Shown: positions 46,468-55,062 of the stretch, one piece after another | Layout: each line of letters opens with the position of its first letter | How positions within the stretch are numbered: the first letter of the stretch is position 1 | From: Clostridia bacterium | GTDB taxonomy: Bacteria; Bacillota; Clostridia; Christensenellales; Aristaeellaceae | Direction of reading: 5' to 3' | Length of the DNA: 64,000 nucleotides | Assembly (NCBI GenBank): GCA_017470145.1 | Contig: JAFUFB010000002.1 | Location: forward strand, 17,186-81,185 | Program-made: the position numbers and the translations under genes | The notes under the pieces: model-generated | The model's input: the letters and a program-made list of their open reading frames with translations, nothing else | Databases searched by the model: none | Told to the model about the DNA's origin: nothing

Positions 46468-47076
46468 ATGAACAAACGGATTCTTTCCCTGGTGGCGGTC
46501 ATGGCTTTGATGATGACCATGTTCGCTTTTGCTACCCCGGCGTTTGCCCGCAGCGCGCCGACCTCTAATTATTACGCCTACTCCTTCTGCTCCAACGGAA
46601 AGGCCCTGAACGTGCGCAGCGGCCCCGGCAAGGAATATGACGTCATCGGCAAGATCCCCTACGGCGAGCAGCTGATGGTCTCCGAGAATTTGGGGAACGG
46701 CTGGGCCGAAATCTATTGGGGCAGCGTGCCCGGATTTGTGATGACCAGCCTGATCACGGATCAGCAGCCTGGCCCCTATGTGGCTCCCACCGTGCCCGCC
46801 GCTACTTCCGATAATCCCACGGCGGACGTGAATTACAACGCCCTGTTCCAGATTGCCAAGCAGGTGGAGCCCTATACCGTGACCCTGGTGGCTACCGCCA
46901 ACAGCAAGAACCTGGCGAACATCCGCTGGGCGCCCGATAAGAAATCCACTCTGCTGGACAGCGTGGTTTCCGGCACGGAGGGGACCATCATCGCCCAGCT
47001 GGGCAAGAACTGGTACCAGGTGCAGCTGCCCAGCGGCGCGGTGGGCTTTGTGAACACCGCCTATGTGCAGAAATAA
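46468..47076 (+). CDS. Secreted double-SH3-domain protein
   Basis: 202 residues. Signal peptide MNKRILSLVAVMALMMTMFAFATPAFA. Two bacterial SH3 repeats: about 35-95 (KALNVRSGPGKEYDVIGKIPYGEQLMV) and about 130-202 (NLANIRWAPDKKSTLLDSVVSGTEG ... GAVGFVNTAYVQK), joined by a Pro/Ala linker. Likely binds the cell wall outside the membrane. The start at 46468 follows CGAGGAGG; the frame runs upstream across the promoter and is ignored there. The next gene starts 38 bp later, probably the same transcript. Confidence 0.88.
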   Translation: MNKRILSLVAVMALMMTMFAFATPAFARSAPTSNYYAYSFCSNGKALNVRSGPGKEYDVIGKIPYGEQLMVSENLGNGWAEIYWGSVPGFVMTSLITDQQPGPYVAPTVPAATSDNPTADVNYNALFQIAKQVEPYTVTLVATANSKNLANIRWAPDKKSTLLDSVVSGTEGTIIAQLGKNWYQVQLPSGAVGFVNTAYVQK

Positions 47077-47114
47077 GAGTTAAGCCTGAAGCAACGCAAG
47101 GAGGAATAAATTAA

Positions 47115-47669
47115 ATGAAGAAAATCATTGCCCTGGCGCTGAGCCTGATGATGCTGCTGGGCTGCGTCTCCGCCCTGGCGGAAGCGGCCGAGAAGGAAAC
47201 CCTGACCGTGGTTGGGGCCTTTGAAATCAAGTATAACCCCCTGCCGGAATACTATACGCTGGACGCGGATGAGAATACGGACCTGGATTACACGGCGCTG
47301 ATTCTGCCTCAGTCCGAAGATAAGCCCATGATGACTCTGAACATCGCCTTCAGCGATGAATGGGATGGGGTGAACACCCTGGCTGACGCCACGGAGGAGG
47401 ATATCGCCGCGGTGAAGGCGGACTTCTATGAGCAGGCGGAGCTGAACGAAGGCGACCTGAGCTTCACGGATATGGAAACCGCCCATGGCACCCCCGTGCT
47501 GGTGGTTCGCGAAATCGATGGCACCTTGGCTTCCGTGTATACCATCTATCTGAGCCACGAGATCGAAATCGTGCTTTTCGGTTCTGACGATGCGCCCATC
47601 ACCGACGCGGATGTGGACGCGGTGCTGGCCTTCCTGTCTGACGTGGACTTTGTTCCGCTGGAAAAGTAA
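47115..47669 (+). CDS. Secreted or lipid-anchored hypothetical protein
   Basis: 184 residues, acidic. N-terminal MKKIIALALSLMMLLGCVSALAEA offers either a lipobox-like LLGC or a signal-peptidase-I site after ALAEA. The mature part has alternating strands (LTVVGAFEIKYNPLPEYYTLDADEN, TPVLVVREIDGTLASVYTIYLSHEIEIVLFGSDD), like small exported lipoproteins of Clostridia that resemble PsbP/DUF-type beta sandwiches; I cannot name the family. It follows the SH3 protein and ends before a terminator, so the pair form one envelope-related unit under P2. Confidence 0.75.
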   Translation: MKKIIALALSLMMLLGCVSALAEAAEKETLTVVGAFEIKYNPLPEYYTLDADENTDLDYTALILPQSEDKPMMTLNIAFSDEWDGVNTLADATEEDIAAVKADFYEQAELNEGDLSFTDMETAHGTPVLVVREIDGTLASVYTIYLSHEIEIVLFGSDDAPITDADVDAVLAFLSDVDFVPLEK

Positions 47670-47732
47670 TGAACGGACAGAGAAGCTCATTGAATGGAGC
47701 AAACATTCAAAAACCAATCCATTGACGAAAAG

Positions 47733-47764
47733 ACCGGCCTCCCTTAGGGGAAGCCGGCTTTTTG
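47733..47764 (+). terminator. Terminator after the P2 operon
   Basis: ACCGGCCTCCC / GGGGAAGCCGGC hairpin with one mismatch, followed by TTTTTG. Confidence 0.75.
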
Positions 47765-47792
47765 ATTGATTCAAGATTTGTTTTCGTTTTAC

Positions 47793-47823
47793 TGGACATT
47801 TATTGGACAGCCTTTGATAAAAT
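47793..47823 (+). promoter_or_regulatory. TGGACA-repeat promoter P3
   Basis: TGGACA at 47793-47798 and 47804-47809; TAAAAT at 47818-47823, spacing 19. Drives the STAS / degenerate HATPase / MATE-HATPase operon. Confidence 0.8.
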
Positions 47824-47895
47824 AAAAAAGTCTAGGTATCGAGAGATTACCCTGCACTCAATCATTACGACCAAGCTCAAAGGAGGACAATCAAC

Positions 47896-48192
47896 ATGAC
47901 CATCAACAAGACACAGAACGGGAACGCCCTGACCATCGCTCTGGAGGGCCGGCTGGACACCGTTACTTCCCCGGAATTGGAAAAGGAAGTGAAGGATTCC
48001 CTGGAGGCCGCGGAGACCCTGACCCTGGATTTCAGCAAGCTGGAGTACATTTCTTCCGCCGGACTGCGGGTGTTGCTGTCCGCTCATAAGACCATGAGCA
48101 AAAAAGGCGGCATGAAAATCACGAACGTCAATGAGATCGTGAAAGAAGTATTCGAAGTCACCGGATTTGCCGACATTCTGACCATTGAATAA
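47896..48192 (+). CDS. STAS-domain anti-sigma-factor antagonist (RsbV/SpoIIAA-like)
   Basis: 98 residues, a single STAS domain: TINKTQNGNALTIALEGRLDTVTSPELEKEV, then TLDFSKLEYISSAGLRVLLSAHKTM. The Ser pair at about 53-54 occupies the phosphorylation site that a RsbW-type kinase modifies and a PP2C phosphatase restores. SD AAAGGAGGA. First gene of the P3 operon, 12 bp before the next gene. Partners in the window: the PP2C at 53755, the RsbW-like kinase at 55059, and HATPase tails fused to MATE transporters. What the switch finally controls is unknown. Confidence 0.93.
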   Translation: MTINKTQNGNALTIALEGRLDTVTSPELEKEVKDSLEAAETLTLDFSKLEYISSAGLRVLLSAHKTMSKKGGMKITNVNEIVKEVFEVTGFADILTIE

Positions 48193-48204
48193 GAGGTGCG
48201 GCAA

Positions 48205-48810
48205 ATGAAAACAGATGTGATTGTAGTTTCCAGCAAGGGCGCCCAGATGGAAACGGCCCTCTCCCAGGTGGACAAGGTGATAGAGTACAAAGGGCTCACC
48301 GGGAAAAATGCCCTGCATCTGCGCCTGTTGGCGGAGGAAATGATGGGCATGATGCGCTCCATCACCGGGGAAACCGAGGGAAAATTCTGGATTGAAGACG
48401 AGGAGGACGTGTATCAGCTGCATCTGCAGGCGATCACACGCATGGACAGCAGCAAACGGCAACAGCTCCTGTCCGCCGCCAGCAGCGGGAAGAACGAGTC
48501 CGCCAGAGGGTTGATGGGCCGCCTGCGGGATTTCTTTGACCAGGGCGCGGATGAGGATGTGACATCTTTTTCCAGCTCTCTGCTATATCCTGAAATGTAT
48601 GAACATTCCTCCACGCCTTCGCTGGATTGGGAATGGTCCATGATGCGGTATGAAAGTGTTCTTTTCAATCGAATCAAGCAAGATGATACCGCGGCCAAAG
48701 AAGCCTGGGACGAGTTGGAGAAATCCGTGGTGGCGAAAGTCGCCGACGACGTGAAGGTATCCATCAAGGGCCGCATGGTGGAAATGATTATCGTGAAAAA
48801 GATGAACTAA
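48205..48810 (+). CDS. Degenerate RsbW-like HATPase protein
   Basis: 201 residues, cytoplasmic. The region KNALHLRLLAEEMMGMMRSITGE (about 32-54) resembles the N-box of anti-sigma-factor kinases, but the Asn that binds Mg-ATP is replaced by Met; no clear DxGxxFDP loop is visible. The middle is Ser/Gly/Lys rich, and the C-terminus (KVADDVKVSIKGRMVEMIIVKKMN) resembles the last strands of the fold. It probably keeps the fold for binding a STAS protein without ATP turnover. ATG at 48205 with AGAGGTG 7 nt upstream; a GTG at 48196 is possible. It lies between the STAS gene and the fusion transporter, 10 bp from the latter. Confidence 0.6.
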   Translation: MKTDVIVVSSKGAQMETALSQVDKVIEYKGLTGKNALHLRLLAEEMMGMMRSITGETEGKFWIEDEEDVYQLHLQAITRMDSSKRQQLLSAASSGKNESARGLMGRLRDFFDQGADEDVTSFSSSLLYPEMYEHSSTPSLDWEWSMMRYESVLFNRIKQDDTAAKEAWDELEKSVVAKVADDVKVSIKGRMVEMIIVKKMN

Positions 48811-48820
48811 AAGAAAAGCC

Positions 48821-50569
48821 ATGATACGAAAGCTGATCAAACAAATGCTGGCAGCGCAGACTCTGTCTGCGCTGACGGTATCTTTGTGCCTCCTGATCGA
48901 CAATATCATGATCGGGCGCTTCCTGGGCGTACAGGCCATCGCGGCTTACGGCCTGGCCAATCCGGTTTTGCTGGTGATTGGAGCTATTGGCAGCATGCTG
49001 ACCGCGGGCGTGCAGGTAGCCTGCAGCAAATCCCTGGGCAGCGGCTCCAAGGAGGAAACCGATAAGGGTTATTCCTCCGCCATCGGGCTGATGTTGGGTA
49101 TTTCGCTGGCGTTCACGCTGCTGGTGCTGCTTTTCCGTAACCCTTTGGCTACGGCCATGGGCGCGGGAAGCGAGGGAGAATTATACGACCAGACCCGGGA
49201 TTACCTGGCGGGCTTCATCATCGGTGCGCCGGCCACGATGGGGGCCCTGGCGCTGGTGCCATTTTTGCAGATGGCCGGGCAGAGCGGTCTGCTGATCGTG
49301 GCGGTGCTGGGCATGACCGTGGCGGATGTGGGCTTTGACCTGCTGAACGTGCTGGTATTCCATGGCGGCATGTTCGGTATGGGGCTGGCTTCCTCCCTCA
49401 GCTACTATGTAGCGATGGCGATCGCCATGGGGTACTTCCTCTCCAAGAAATGTGTGTTCAGGTTTTCCATGAAGCTCATTTCCCGGGAGAAGATTAAAGA
49501 GCTATTCGTGGGTGGCGTACCCACCGTGGTCGGCATGGCGGCCTCCGTGGTACTGGTGTTCGTCCTCAACAAAATCCTGCTGAACGTAGGCGGAAGTGAG
49601 GCGGTAGCGGCCTATTCCGTGCTGATGACCATCGGCAATGCCAGCAACTGCATCTCCACTGGCGTAGGCGGTGTGTCGCTGACGCTGTCCGGCATCCTGT
49701 ATAACGAAGAGGATCGGACGGGACTGCGGGAACTGTTGAAGCTGCTTGTCCGCTATGCGGTGATGCTGGGCGTAGCCGTTGGGGCGCTGCTCATCGCCTT
49801 TGCGCCCGTCCTGGTGGGAATCTTTATCCCGGAGACTGGTGCGGCGCAGAACATGGCTATCCTGGGCGTGCGGCTGTTCGCCCTGGGGCTGCTCTTCTGC
49901 TGTGTGAACAACGCGCTGAAGAGCATGTATCAGGGGACGGAAAGGGTCGTGCTGATGGAAATCATTTCCGCGCTGGAAGGCGCGGCGCTGCCCGCTCTGT
50001 GCGCGTGGCTGGGGAGCCTGGTGTGGGGCGTCACCGGCGTTTGGCTGTATTTTGTGCTGGGCGAAAGCCTGACCCTGCTTCTGACCGCGCTGTATGTGTG
50101 GAAGAAAAACGGGGGTATCACCCTGAAGGCCGCGCCCTTTTTGCTGCTGAAACAGGATTTCGGCGTGCAGAAGGAAAACCTGCTGGAGATGGATCTTCAT
50201 TCCATCGACGAGGTCGTGTCCGCCGCGGAGCAGGCGCAGCGTTTCTGCCGCCAGCATGGGCAAAGCGAAAAAACGGCCAATCACATCGCCCTGTGCGTGG
50301 AGGAAATGGCCAGCAACACGGTGCTGCATGGATTTGAAAAGGGTAAGAACAATCACCTGTCCATTCGCATCCAGCACAAGGAAAACAGGTGGACGCTGCG
50401 CTTCCGGGATGATTGCCGAGCCTTTGACCCGGTAAGCTATACGCCGAAGGATACGCAGGACGCGCTGGGCATCCGGGTAGTCATGGCCATGGCGGACGAT
50501 ATTCGATACACCTATTCCCTGAACCTGAACAACCTGACGATCAAGCTGTCGCCCAAAGCAACTAATTAA
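48821..50569 (+). CDS. MATE transporter fused to a C-terminal RsbW-like HATPase domain (fusion 1)
   Basis: 582 residues. About 1-440: MATE fold with 12 TM helices (ALTVSLCLLIDNIMIGRFLGVQAIAAYGLANP at the N-terminus). About 455-580: anti-sigma-type HATPase_c_2 domain with N-box CVEEMASNTVLHGFEKG, loop RFRDDCRAFDP and ALGIRVVMAMADDIRY. In the ATP loop the usual DxG is DDC, the Gly being replaced by Cys. It lies in the P3 operon directly after STAS and degenerate HATPase genes. Inference: a membrane transporter or sensor whose tail joins a partner switch, possibly phosphorylating or sequestering the STAS protein. The SD is weak. Confidence 0.9.
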   Translation: MIRKLIKQMLAAQTLSALTVSLCLLIDNIMIGRFLGVQAIAAYGLANPVLLVIGAIGSMLTAGVQVACSKSLGSGSKEETDKGYSSAIGLMLGISLAFTLLVLLFRNPLATAMGAGSEGELYDQTRDYLAGFIIGAPATMGALALVPFLQMAGQSGLLIVAVLGMTVADVGFDLLNVLVFHGGMFGMGLASSLSYYVAMAIAMGYFLSKKCVFRFSMKLISREKIKELFVGGVPTVVGMAASVVLVFVLNKILLNVGGSEAVAAYSVLMTIGNASNCISTGVGGVSLTLSGILYNEEDRTGLRELLKLLVRYAVMLGVAVGALLIAFAPVLVGIFIPETGAAQNMAILGVRLFALGLLFCCVNNALKSMYQGTERVVLMEIISALEGAALPALCAWLGSLVWGVTGVWLYFVLGESLTLLLTALYVWKKNGGITLKAAPFLLLKQDFGVQKENLLEMDLHSIDEVVSAAEQAQRFCRQHGQSEKTANHIALCVEEMASNTVLHGFEKGKNNHLSIRIQHKENRWTLRFRDDCRAFDPVSYTPKDTQDALGIRVVMAMADDIRYTYSLNLNNLTIKLSPKATN

Positions 50570-50598
50570 CAATATGGAGTACAAATTTGTATTCCTGC

Positions 50599-50629
50599 TG
50601 GACATTTATTGGACAAAGTGTGCAATACT
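50599..50629 (+). promoter_or_regulatory. TGGACA-repeat promoter P4
   Basis: TGGACA at 50599-50604 and 50610-50615; AATACT at 50624-50629, spacing 19. Drives the secreted protein at 50710 and possibly the genes to 58.4 kb. Confidence 0.75.
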
Positions 50630-50709
50630 TTTGTAACAGCCGTTCGTTGTGTAATGTGCTGCTGTGAAAGAATATGTGGGAAATTGATTCTCACGAGGAG
50701 GAAAATGAT

Positions 50710-52128
50710 ATGAAAAGAATGTTGTCCCTGCTAATGGTCTTGGTTATGCTGTTTACCTGTGTCTTCTCCGCCCTGGCGGAAACCACGGAGAATCTTGACG
50801 CCCTCAAGGAAGCGGAGATGGAAACCCTGATGGAGTGGCTGTCTACGCAGATCCCGGAGGAGGAAGTTGAGCAGGTGCTTACCTGGGATCGGGATACCAT
50901 CCTGGAAAAGCTGGAAGGGTACGACCAGCCGCTGGAGTATATCACGAAGGAAGAAGCTGCGGATCAGCTTGCGCAGGTTTTGGGCCTGTTCACGCTTTTC
51001 TCTCAGGCGGCTGAAAGTGAAGATGGGGAAGAAGCCATGATGGGCATGCTGGGCGGCCTGTTTGGCGGCCTGACGGACGGCGCAGCCGATGAAGGCGGCG
51101 AAGCCCTGGAGGGGCTGCTGGGGCTGTTTGGCGGATTCATGGGCGGTGAAGAAGGCTTTACCGGAGTGGACTATGGTGAAGATACTTCCTATGTGATTGA
51201 TAATACCTTTGACGGCACCTACTGGGAAAGCGGCGAAACGAAGTTGGCCAGTTTTTTCCAGGACGGATATTACAAGGTGCTTGTGACGAAGGGGGACGAG
51301 GAATTCGTTTACCTGTGCGATTATGCTGAGCATGTGAGCGATGACGACGTCTATTATATCAGTTTGAATTCCATCGGCACCGGGGATGATGAATTGGCGG
51401 AGGAACAGTCGGATCACGGCGTAGCCATCTTCGTATATTATCCCATGGATGAAAAGCTGATCTGGGAACCCGGGTTCGGCGAGGGCGCTACGTTCACGCG
51501 GATCATCGATCCCCTGGATGGCGCTCAGTATTTCAACGGCGTAAACACGCTGACCATCCACTGGCTGGGCGATACGAAATATCAGGTGAACATCGACGAT
51601 TGGGTCAATTTCGTGTCCTGGAGTTATGAATGCGTGCTGGATAAAGAAACCGACGTGCTGACCGGAACGGGCTCCAAGAGCATCGTCTTCGGCGGAGAAG
51701 GCTTTGAGGATGATACCGCCACCTTTGCCTTCCAGAACGCCCGGAATCAGTTGGTCTGGACCAGTGAGAAGGAAGAAGCAGCCCAGAGCGGATTAGAATT
51801 TGAACACATCGAGCAGGATCTGATGGCTGCTTACTGGTGGAATGAAGAAGGCTACTCGGCTTCCATTGGATGGGTGACCTGTTACTACCTTGTGCAGGCT
51901 TATCTTGGAGAGGAGACCTCCTATAGCTACCTGTGCACCTATGATCGTGATCAAAATGCGTTCGTATCTGTGGACGTAGCGCCCATCGATTTTGAGTCCA
52001 TCAATCTGTTCCTGGAAAAAGAAGAGTTCTCCAATGGCGGCACCTTCACCCTGAAGGATGATAATCATCTGGTCTGGAAGGATGACGCGGTCACGCCTGC
52101 TGATGGGATCGTGCTGGATCGCAGTTGA
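50710..52128 (+). CDS. Secreted acidic hypothetical protein with a Gly-rich segment
   Basis: 472 residues. Signal peptide MKRMLSLLMVLVMLFTCVFSALAE, with a possible lipobox-like Cys inside it. Next comes an acidic helical part, then a Gly/Met-rich stretch (about 115-155, MMGMLGGLFGGLTDGA and LLGLFGGFMGG), then repeated beta-rich units of about 90 residues containing Tyr/Trp (TYWESGETKLASFFQDGYYKV, WNEEGYSASIGWVTCYYLVQAYLG). The two related Trp/Tyr units suggest an internal duplication. I do not recognise the family. Start at 50710 set by GAGGAGG 9 nt upstream. Envelope or extracellular role inferred from the signal peptide and P4 control. Confidence 0.75.
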   Translation: MKRMLSLLMVLVMLFTCVFSALAETTENLDALKEAEMETLMEWLSTQIPEEEVEQVLTWDRDTILEKLEGYDQPLEYITKEEAADQLAQVLGLFTLFSQAAESEDGEEAMMGMLGGLFGGLTDGAADEGGEALEGLLGLFGGFMGGEEGFTGVDYGEDTSYVIDNTFDGTYWESGETKLASFFQDGYYKVLVTKGDEEFVYLCDYAEHVSDDDVYYISLNSIGTGDDELAEEQSDHGVAIFVYYPMDEKLIWEPGFGEGATFTRIIDPLDGAQYFNGVNTLTIHWLGDTKYQVNIDDWVNFVSWSYECVLDKETDVLTGTGSKSIVFGGEGFEDDTATFAFQNARNQLVWTSEKEEAAQSGLEFEHIEQDLMAAYWWNEEGYSASIGWVTCYYLVQAYLGEETSYSYLCTYDRDQNAFVSVDVAPIDFESINLFLEKEEFSNGGTFTLKDDNHLVWKDDAVTPADGIVLDRS

Positions 52129-52289
52129 TCCCTTCTCATCAAAAGCTGGCTCCTCGTTTCTCTCCCCATTTCAGATTTCTGGCCTGAGGAACCTGCTGAA
52201 AGGAAGAAAATCATCATGAAGCAAATGGATTATCGCTTGGAAATGGCGTGAACAGTATCTCAATCATACTCTAATTCGACGATATAAAA

Positions 52290-52348
52290 GATTGCGTTGT
52301 GGTGATCGACACCATGGAAAACCTGAACGTCAGCTTTTGATAAAGGAG
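52290..52348 (+). pseudogene. 3'-terminal remnant of an L,D-transpeptidase gene
   Basis: 59 bp identical at 56 positions to 60891-60949, the end of the YkuD-type gene: in frame it reads CVVVIDTMENLNVSF-stop (stop 52338-52340), and the similarity includes the following AAGGAG. The upstream part of the gene is gone. The ribosome-binding site of the DUF3592 gene at 52355 lies inside this duplicated segment. Confidence 0.75.
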
Positions 52349-52354
52349 TAAAAC

Positions 52355-53383
52355 ATGTTTTCGCTCAAAGGAATCCCGGTAAAAATCATTGCGGCGGTGC
52401 TGGCGGTGATCGCGCTGGCCGCAGGCGTCTATCTCACATTCTTCCATTCCGTGGGCTTTGTGAAGACCCAGGCCACCATCGTGGATCTGCGGGACAGCAC
52501 CACGGACGGGAGTACGACCTATTATCCCACGGCGGAATATACTGTAGACGGCGTGACCTACACAAAGGAGCTGGACGTTGCCAGCGGTTCCTATAAGATG
52601 GGCCAAGTGATTTCCGTGCTGTATGACCCGAATGATCCCGCTGTCGCGCATAGCGACAGCTTCCTGGGGGTATATTTCCTGGGTGTCGGCGTGGTCATCC
52701 TGGCCGTGATCATCGTGTCCGAGGTAAAAAAGAAAAAGGCGCTGGGCCAGGTGAAGACGGTGCAGGCAGAAAACGGCGGGAACACCTATCCTGCATCCGT
52801 CCCTGGCCCGGAAAGCTGGCTGTACTTCCTGACCGATCTTGGAACGACAAAAGCCGGGCACCGTATCGAGGACGCGAGCCGCAATGTGCTCTATGAGGCC
52901 AAGATGACCAAGTTCACCCTGACGGCTCCCTTCGGCTTTGATTTTATCGACCATGAGCACGGTAAAACCACGCCGCATCTGATTGGCCACGAGGAAGCGT
53001 CGGACTGGGGCAACAGCCTGCTTTTTGACAATCATTATACCTTTACCTTTGATGGGGAGGATATCTGGAAGCATCTGAAGCGTAACGGCATCACAGTGGA
53101 TTCCAGCCTGACAGGCGCAGCGCGAACCGAGTATATTATCAAGCGGAACGGCCAGGAGATTGCCACGGCGGTGAGCAGCAGCCAGAATGTGCACGAGGAG
53201 GACGAAGAAGCCAAGTCGAAGCTGGCCAGCCTGATTCCCGTGCAGGGCTTCTATCGTATCCGTACCACCGAGACCGATCTGAGCCTGCTGTTCGTCACCC
53301 TGTTGGCCTTCGCCCGCAGCGGTGCCAGCGATGATCGCGGCGGCAACCGGAAGACGCTTATGAACACGCTGAAAAAGATTTAA
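52355..53383 (+). CDS. DUF3592-domain membrane protein
   Basis: 342 residues. TM helix about 8-30, an extracytoplasmic beta domain (AEYTVDGVTYTKELDVASGSYKMGQVISVLYDPNDPAVAH, the DUF3592 core), a second TM about 104-126, then a cytoplasmic region of about 210 residues (SWLYFLTDLGTTKAGHRIEDASRNVLYEAKMTKFTL...) of unknown fold. SD AAAGGAG 6 nt before the ATG. Followed 15 bp later by a smaller DUF3592 protein. Function unknown; it lies between the P4 secreted protein and the PP2C phosphatase. Confidence 0.75.
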   Translation: MFSLKGIPVKIIAAVLAVIALAAGVYLTFFHSVGFVKTQATIVDLRDSTTDGSTTYYPTAEYTVDGVTYTKELDVASGSYKMGQVISVLYDPNDPAVAHSDSFLGVYFLGVGVVILAVIIVSEVKKKKALGQVKTVQAENGGNTYPASVPGPESWLYFLTDLGTTKAGHRIEDASRNVLYEAKMTKFTLTAPFGFDFIDHEHGKTTPHLIGHEEASDWGNSLLFDNHYTFTFDGEDIWKHLKRNGITVDSSLTGAARTEYIIKRNGQEIATAVSSSQNVHEEDEEAKSKLASLIPVQGFYRIRTTETDLSLLFVTLLAFARSGASDDRGGNRKTLMNTLKKI

Positions 53384-53398
53384 TAGGAGAAAAGAAAA

Positions 53399-53713
53399 AT
53401 GATGTATATTGGGATCGCGGTAATCGCAGTGGTTGTTATTGCCAGCTTTGTATATTCGTATCAACGCAGCAAGAAAATCAAGGAAAACGGTGTGGAGGCC
53501 GACGCCATCGTAAGCCGTGTCAAGGAGATCGAAAAAGAGGATTCCGACGGGCATCAAAGCACAGATTATGAATATTTTGTTCGGTATCAAAATCAGGCGG
53601 GCGAAACCGTGGAAGCGAAGCTGGGCAACCCGCCCCGCTTCCTTGCTGAGGGAACCCAGCTGCGCATCAAGTATCTGCCGGAAAAGCCCAAATATGCGCT
53701 GATGGTAAAGTAA
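53399..53713 (+). CDS. Small DUF3592-domain membrane protein
   Basis: 104 residues: one N-terminal TM helix (YIGIAVIAVVVIASFVYSY), a Lys-rich stretch, then a compact DUF3592-like beta domain (VSRVKEIEKEDSDGHQSTDYEYFVRYQNQAGETVEAKL ... RIKYLPEKPKYALMVK). SD TAGGAGA. It looks like a minimal paralogue of the preceding protein. Function unknown. Confidence 0.75.
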   Translation: MMYIGIAVIAVVVIASFVYSYQRSKKIKENGVEADAIVSRVKEIEKEDSDGHQSTDYEYFVRYQNQAGETVEAKLGNPPRFLAEGTQLRIKYLPEKPKYALMVK

Positions 53714-53754
53714 TAAGCAGACGCGGCGAAACCTCGCAAAGCAGGATCAGTAAA

Positions 53755-55062
53755 ATGGGAGAGTGGTTTCATATGAAGCGATTCAAAAATCTGGTGATCG
53801 GCGGCATCCAGAGCAAGGTGTTCAACCTGATTTTGCTGACAGTCATTTTGCTGACAGCCGCGTTTTCAGCGGTATCTTTGGATCACGCCAACATGCTGGA
53901 GCAATTGGCACTGGAATCCAGTCAGCGTCAGCTGACAGCTGTGCAGGAATTAATGGACGATACGCTGGCAGGCAGCATGACCGCCCAATTTATGCAGATT
54001 CAGGAAGAGGCGGCGCAAAGCTATCAGCAGAGCGTCAACCAATCCAAAATGACGGCCACGGTACTGCTGATTGCGGTCATGGTTTTGATGCTCATTGGCG
54101 CGCTGGTGCTGGGCAAGCGAATTGTGAAGCCCCTGAACACCATCACCAGGCGAATCTCTGAGCTCAGCGAAGGAAATCTGGAATTCAAGATGGAGGACGC
54201 CTACCGGACAGGGGATGAAGTAGAGGAACTGGCCCAGTCCTTTGCGAATATTTCCCATAAGACCGTGGAGTACATGGACAAGGTGGTTCAGGTAACCGCG
54301 GAGAAGGAACGCATCGGCGCGGAACTCTCCCTGGCCACTAAAATTCAGGCAGCCATGCTGCCCCATATCGTGCCCGCTTTCCCGGACCGCACGGATTTTG
54401 ACATCATCGGCAGCATGGACCCGGCCAAGGAAGTGGGCGGCGATTTCTACGACTATTTCCTCATCGACGACGACCATCTGTGCATGGTGATCGCGGACGT
54501 ATCCGGCAAGGGCGTGCCCGCCGCGCTGTTCATGATGGCCAGCAAGATCATATTGCAGAGCGTGGCCATGTTGGGGCATTCCCCGGCGGAGATTCTGGCA
54601 AAAACGAATGAAGCGATCTGTTCCAACAACGAGGCCCAGATGTTCGTCACCGTGTGGTTGGGCATCCTGGAGCTATCCACTGGCAAGCTGACCTGTGCCA
54701 ACGCGGGGCATGAGTATCCTGTATTCAAGCGCCCCGACGGAAATTATGAATTGTACAAGGATCGCCACGGCTTCGTCATCGGCGGCATGGAAGGCGTAAA
54801 ATACCGGGAGTATGAAATCCAGCTGGAGCCCGGGGCCAAGCTGTTTGTGTACACGGACGGCGTGCCGGAGGCCACCAATGCCGAAAAAGAGCTGTTCGGC
54901 ACCGATCGCATGATGGACGCCCTGAACGCGAAGCCCGATGCCGCGCCCCAGGAGGTGCTGAAAAATGTCCGTGCCCATGTGGATGGCTTCGTGAAGGACG
55001 CGGAGCAGTTTGATGATCTGACCATGCTGTGCCTGGAATACAAAGGAGGGGCGAAGCCATGA
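53755..55062 (+). CDS. Membrane-bound PP2C-type serine phosphatase (RsbU/SpoIIE-like)
   Basis: 435 residues. TM1 about 20-40, a short extracytoplasmic sensor part to about 95, TM2 about 98-120, HAMP domain about 121-175 (LGKRIVKPLNTITRRISELSEGNLEFKM), coiled linker, then PP2C about 190-430: MLPHIVPAFPDRTDFDIIGSMDPAKEVGGDFYDYFLIDD, VIADVSGKGVPAALFMM, YTDGVPEATN and EQFDDLTMLCLEY supply the metal-binding Asp/Gly set. It is expected to dephosphorylate a STAS protein such as the one at 47896, reactivating it. An ATG at 53773 is an alternative start. The stop overlaps the RsbW-like gene (ATGA). Confidence 0.93.
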   Translation: MGEWFHMKRFKNLVIGGIQSKVFNLILLTVILLTAAFSAVSLDHANMLEQLALESSQRQLTAVQELMDDTLAGSMTAQFMQIQEEAAQSYQQSVNQSKMTATVLLIAVMVLMLIGALVLGKRIVKPLNTITRRISELSEGNLEFKMEDAYRTGDEVEELAQSFANISHKTVEYMDKVVQVTAEKERIGAELSLATKIQAAMLPHIVPAFPDRTDFDIIGSMDPAKEVGGDFYDYFLIDDDHLCMVIADVSGKGVPAALFMMASKIILQSVAMLGHSPAEILAKTNEAICSNNEAQMFVTVWLGILELSTGKLTCANAGHEYPVFKRPDGNYELYKDRHGFVIGGMEGVKYREYEIQLEPGAKLFVYTDGVPEATNAEKELFGTDRMMDALNAKPDAAPQEVLKNVRAHVDGFVKDAEQFDDLTMLCLEYKGGAKP

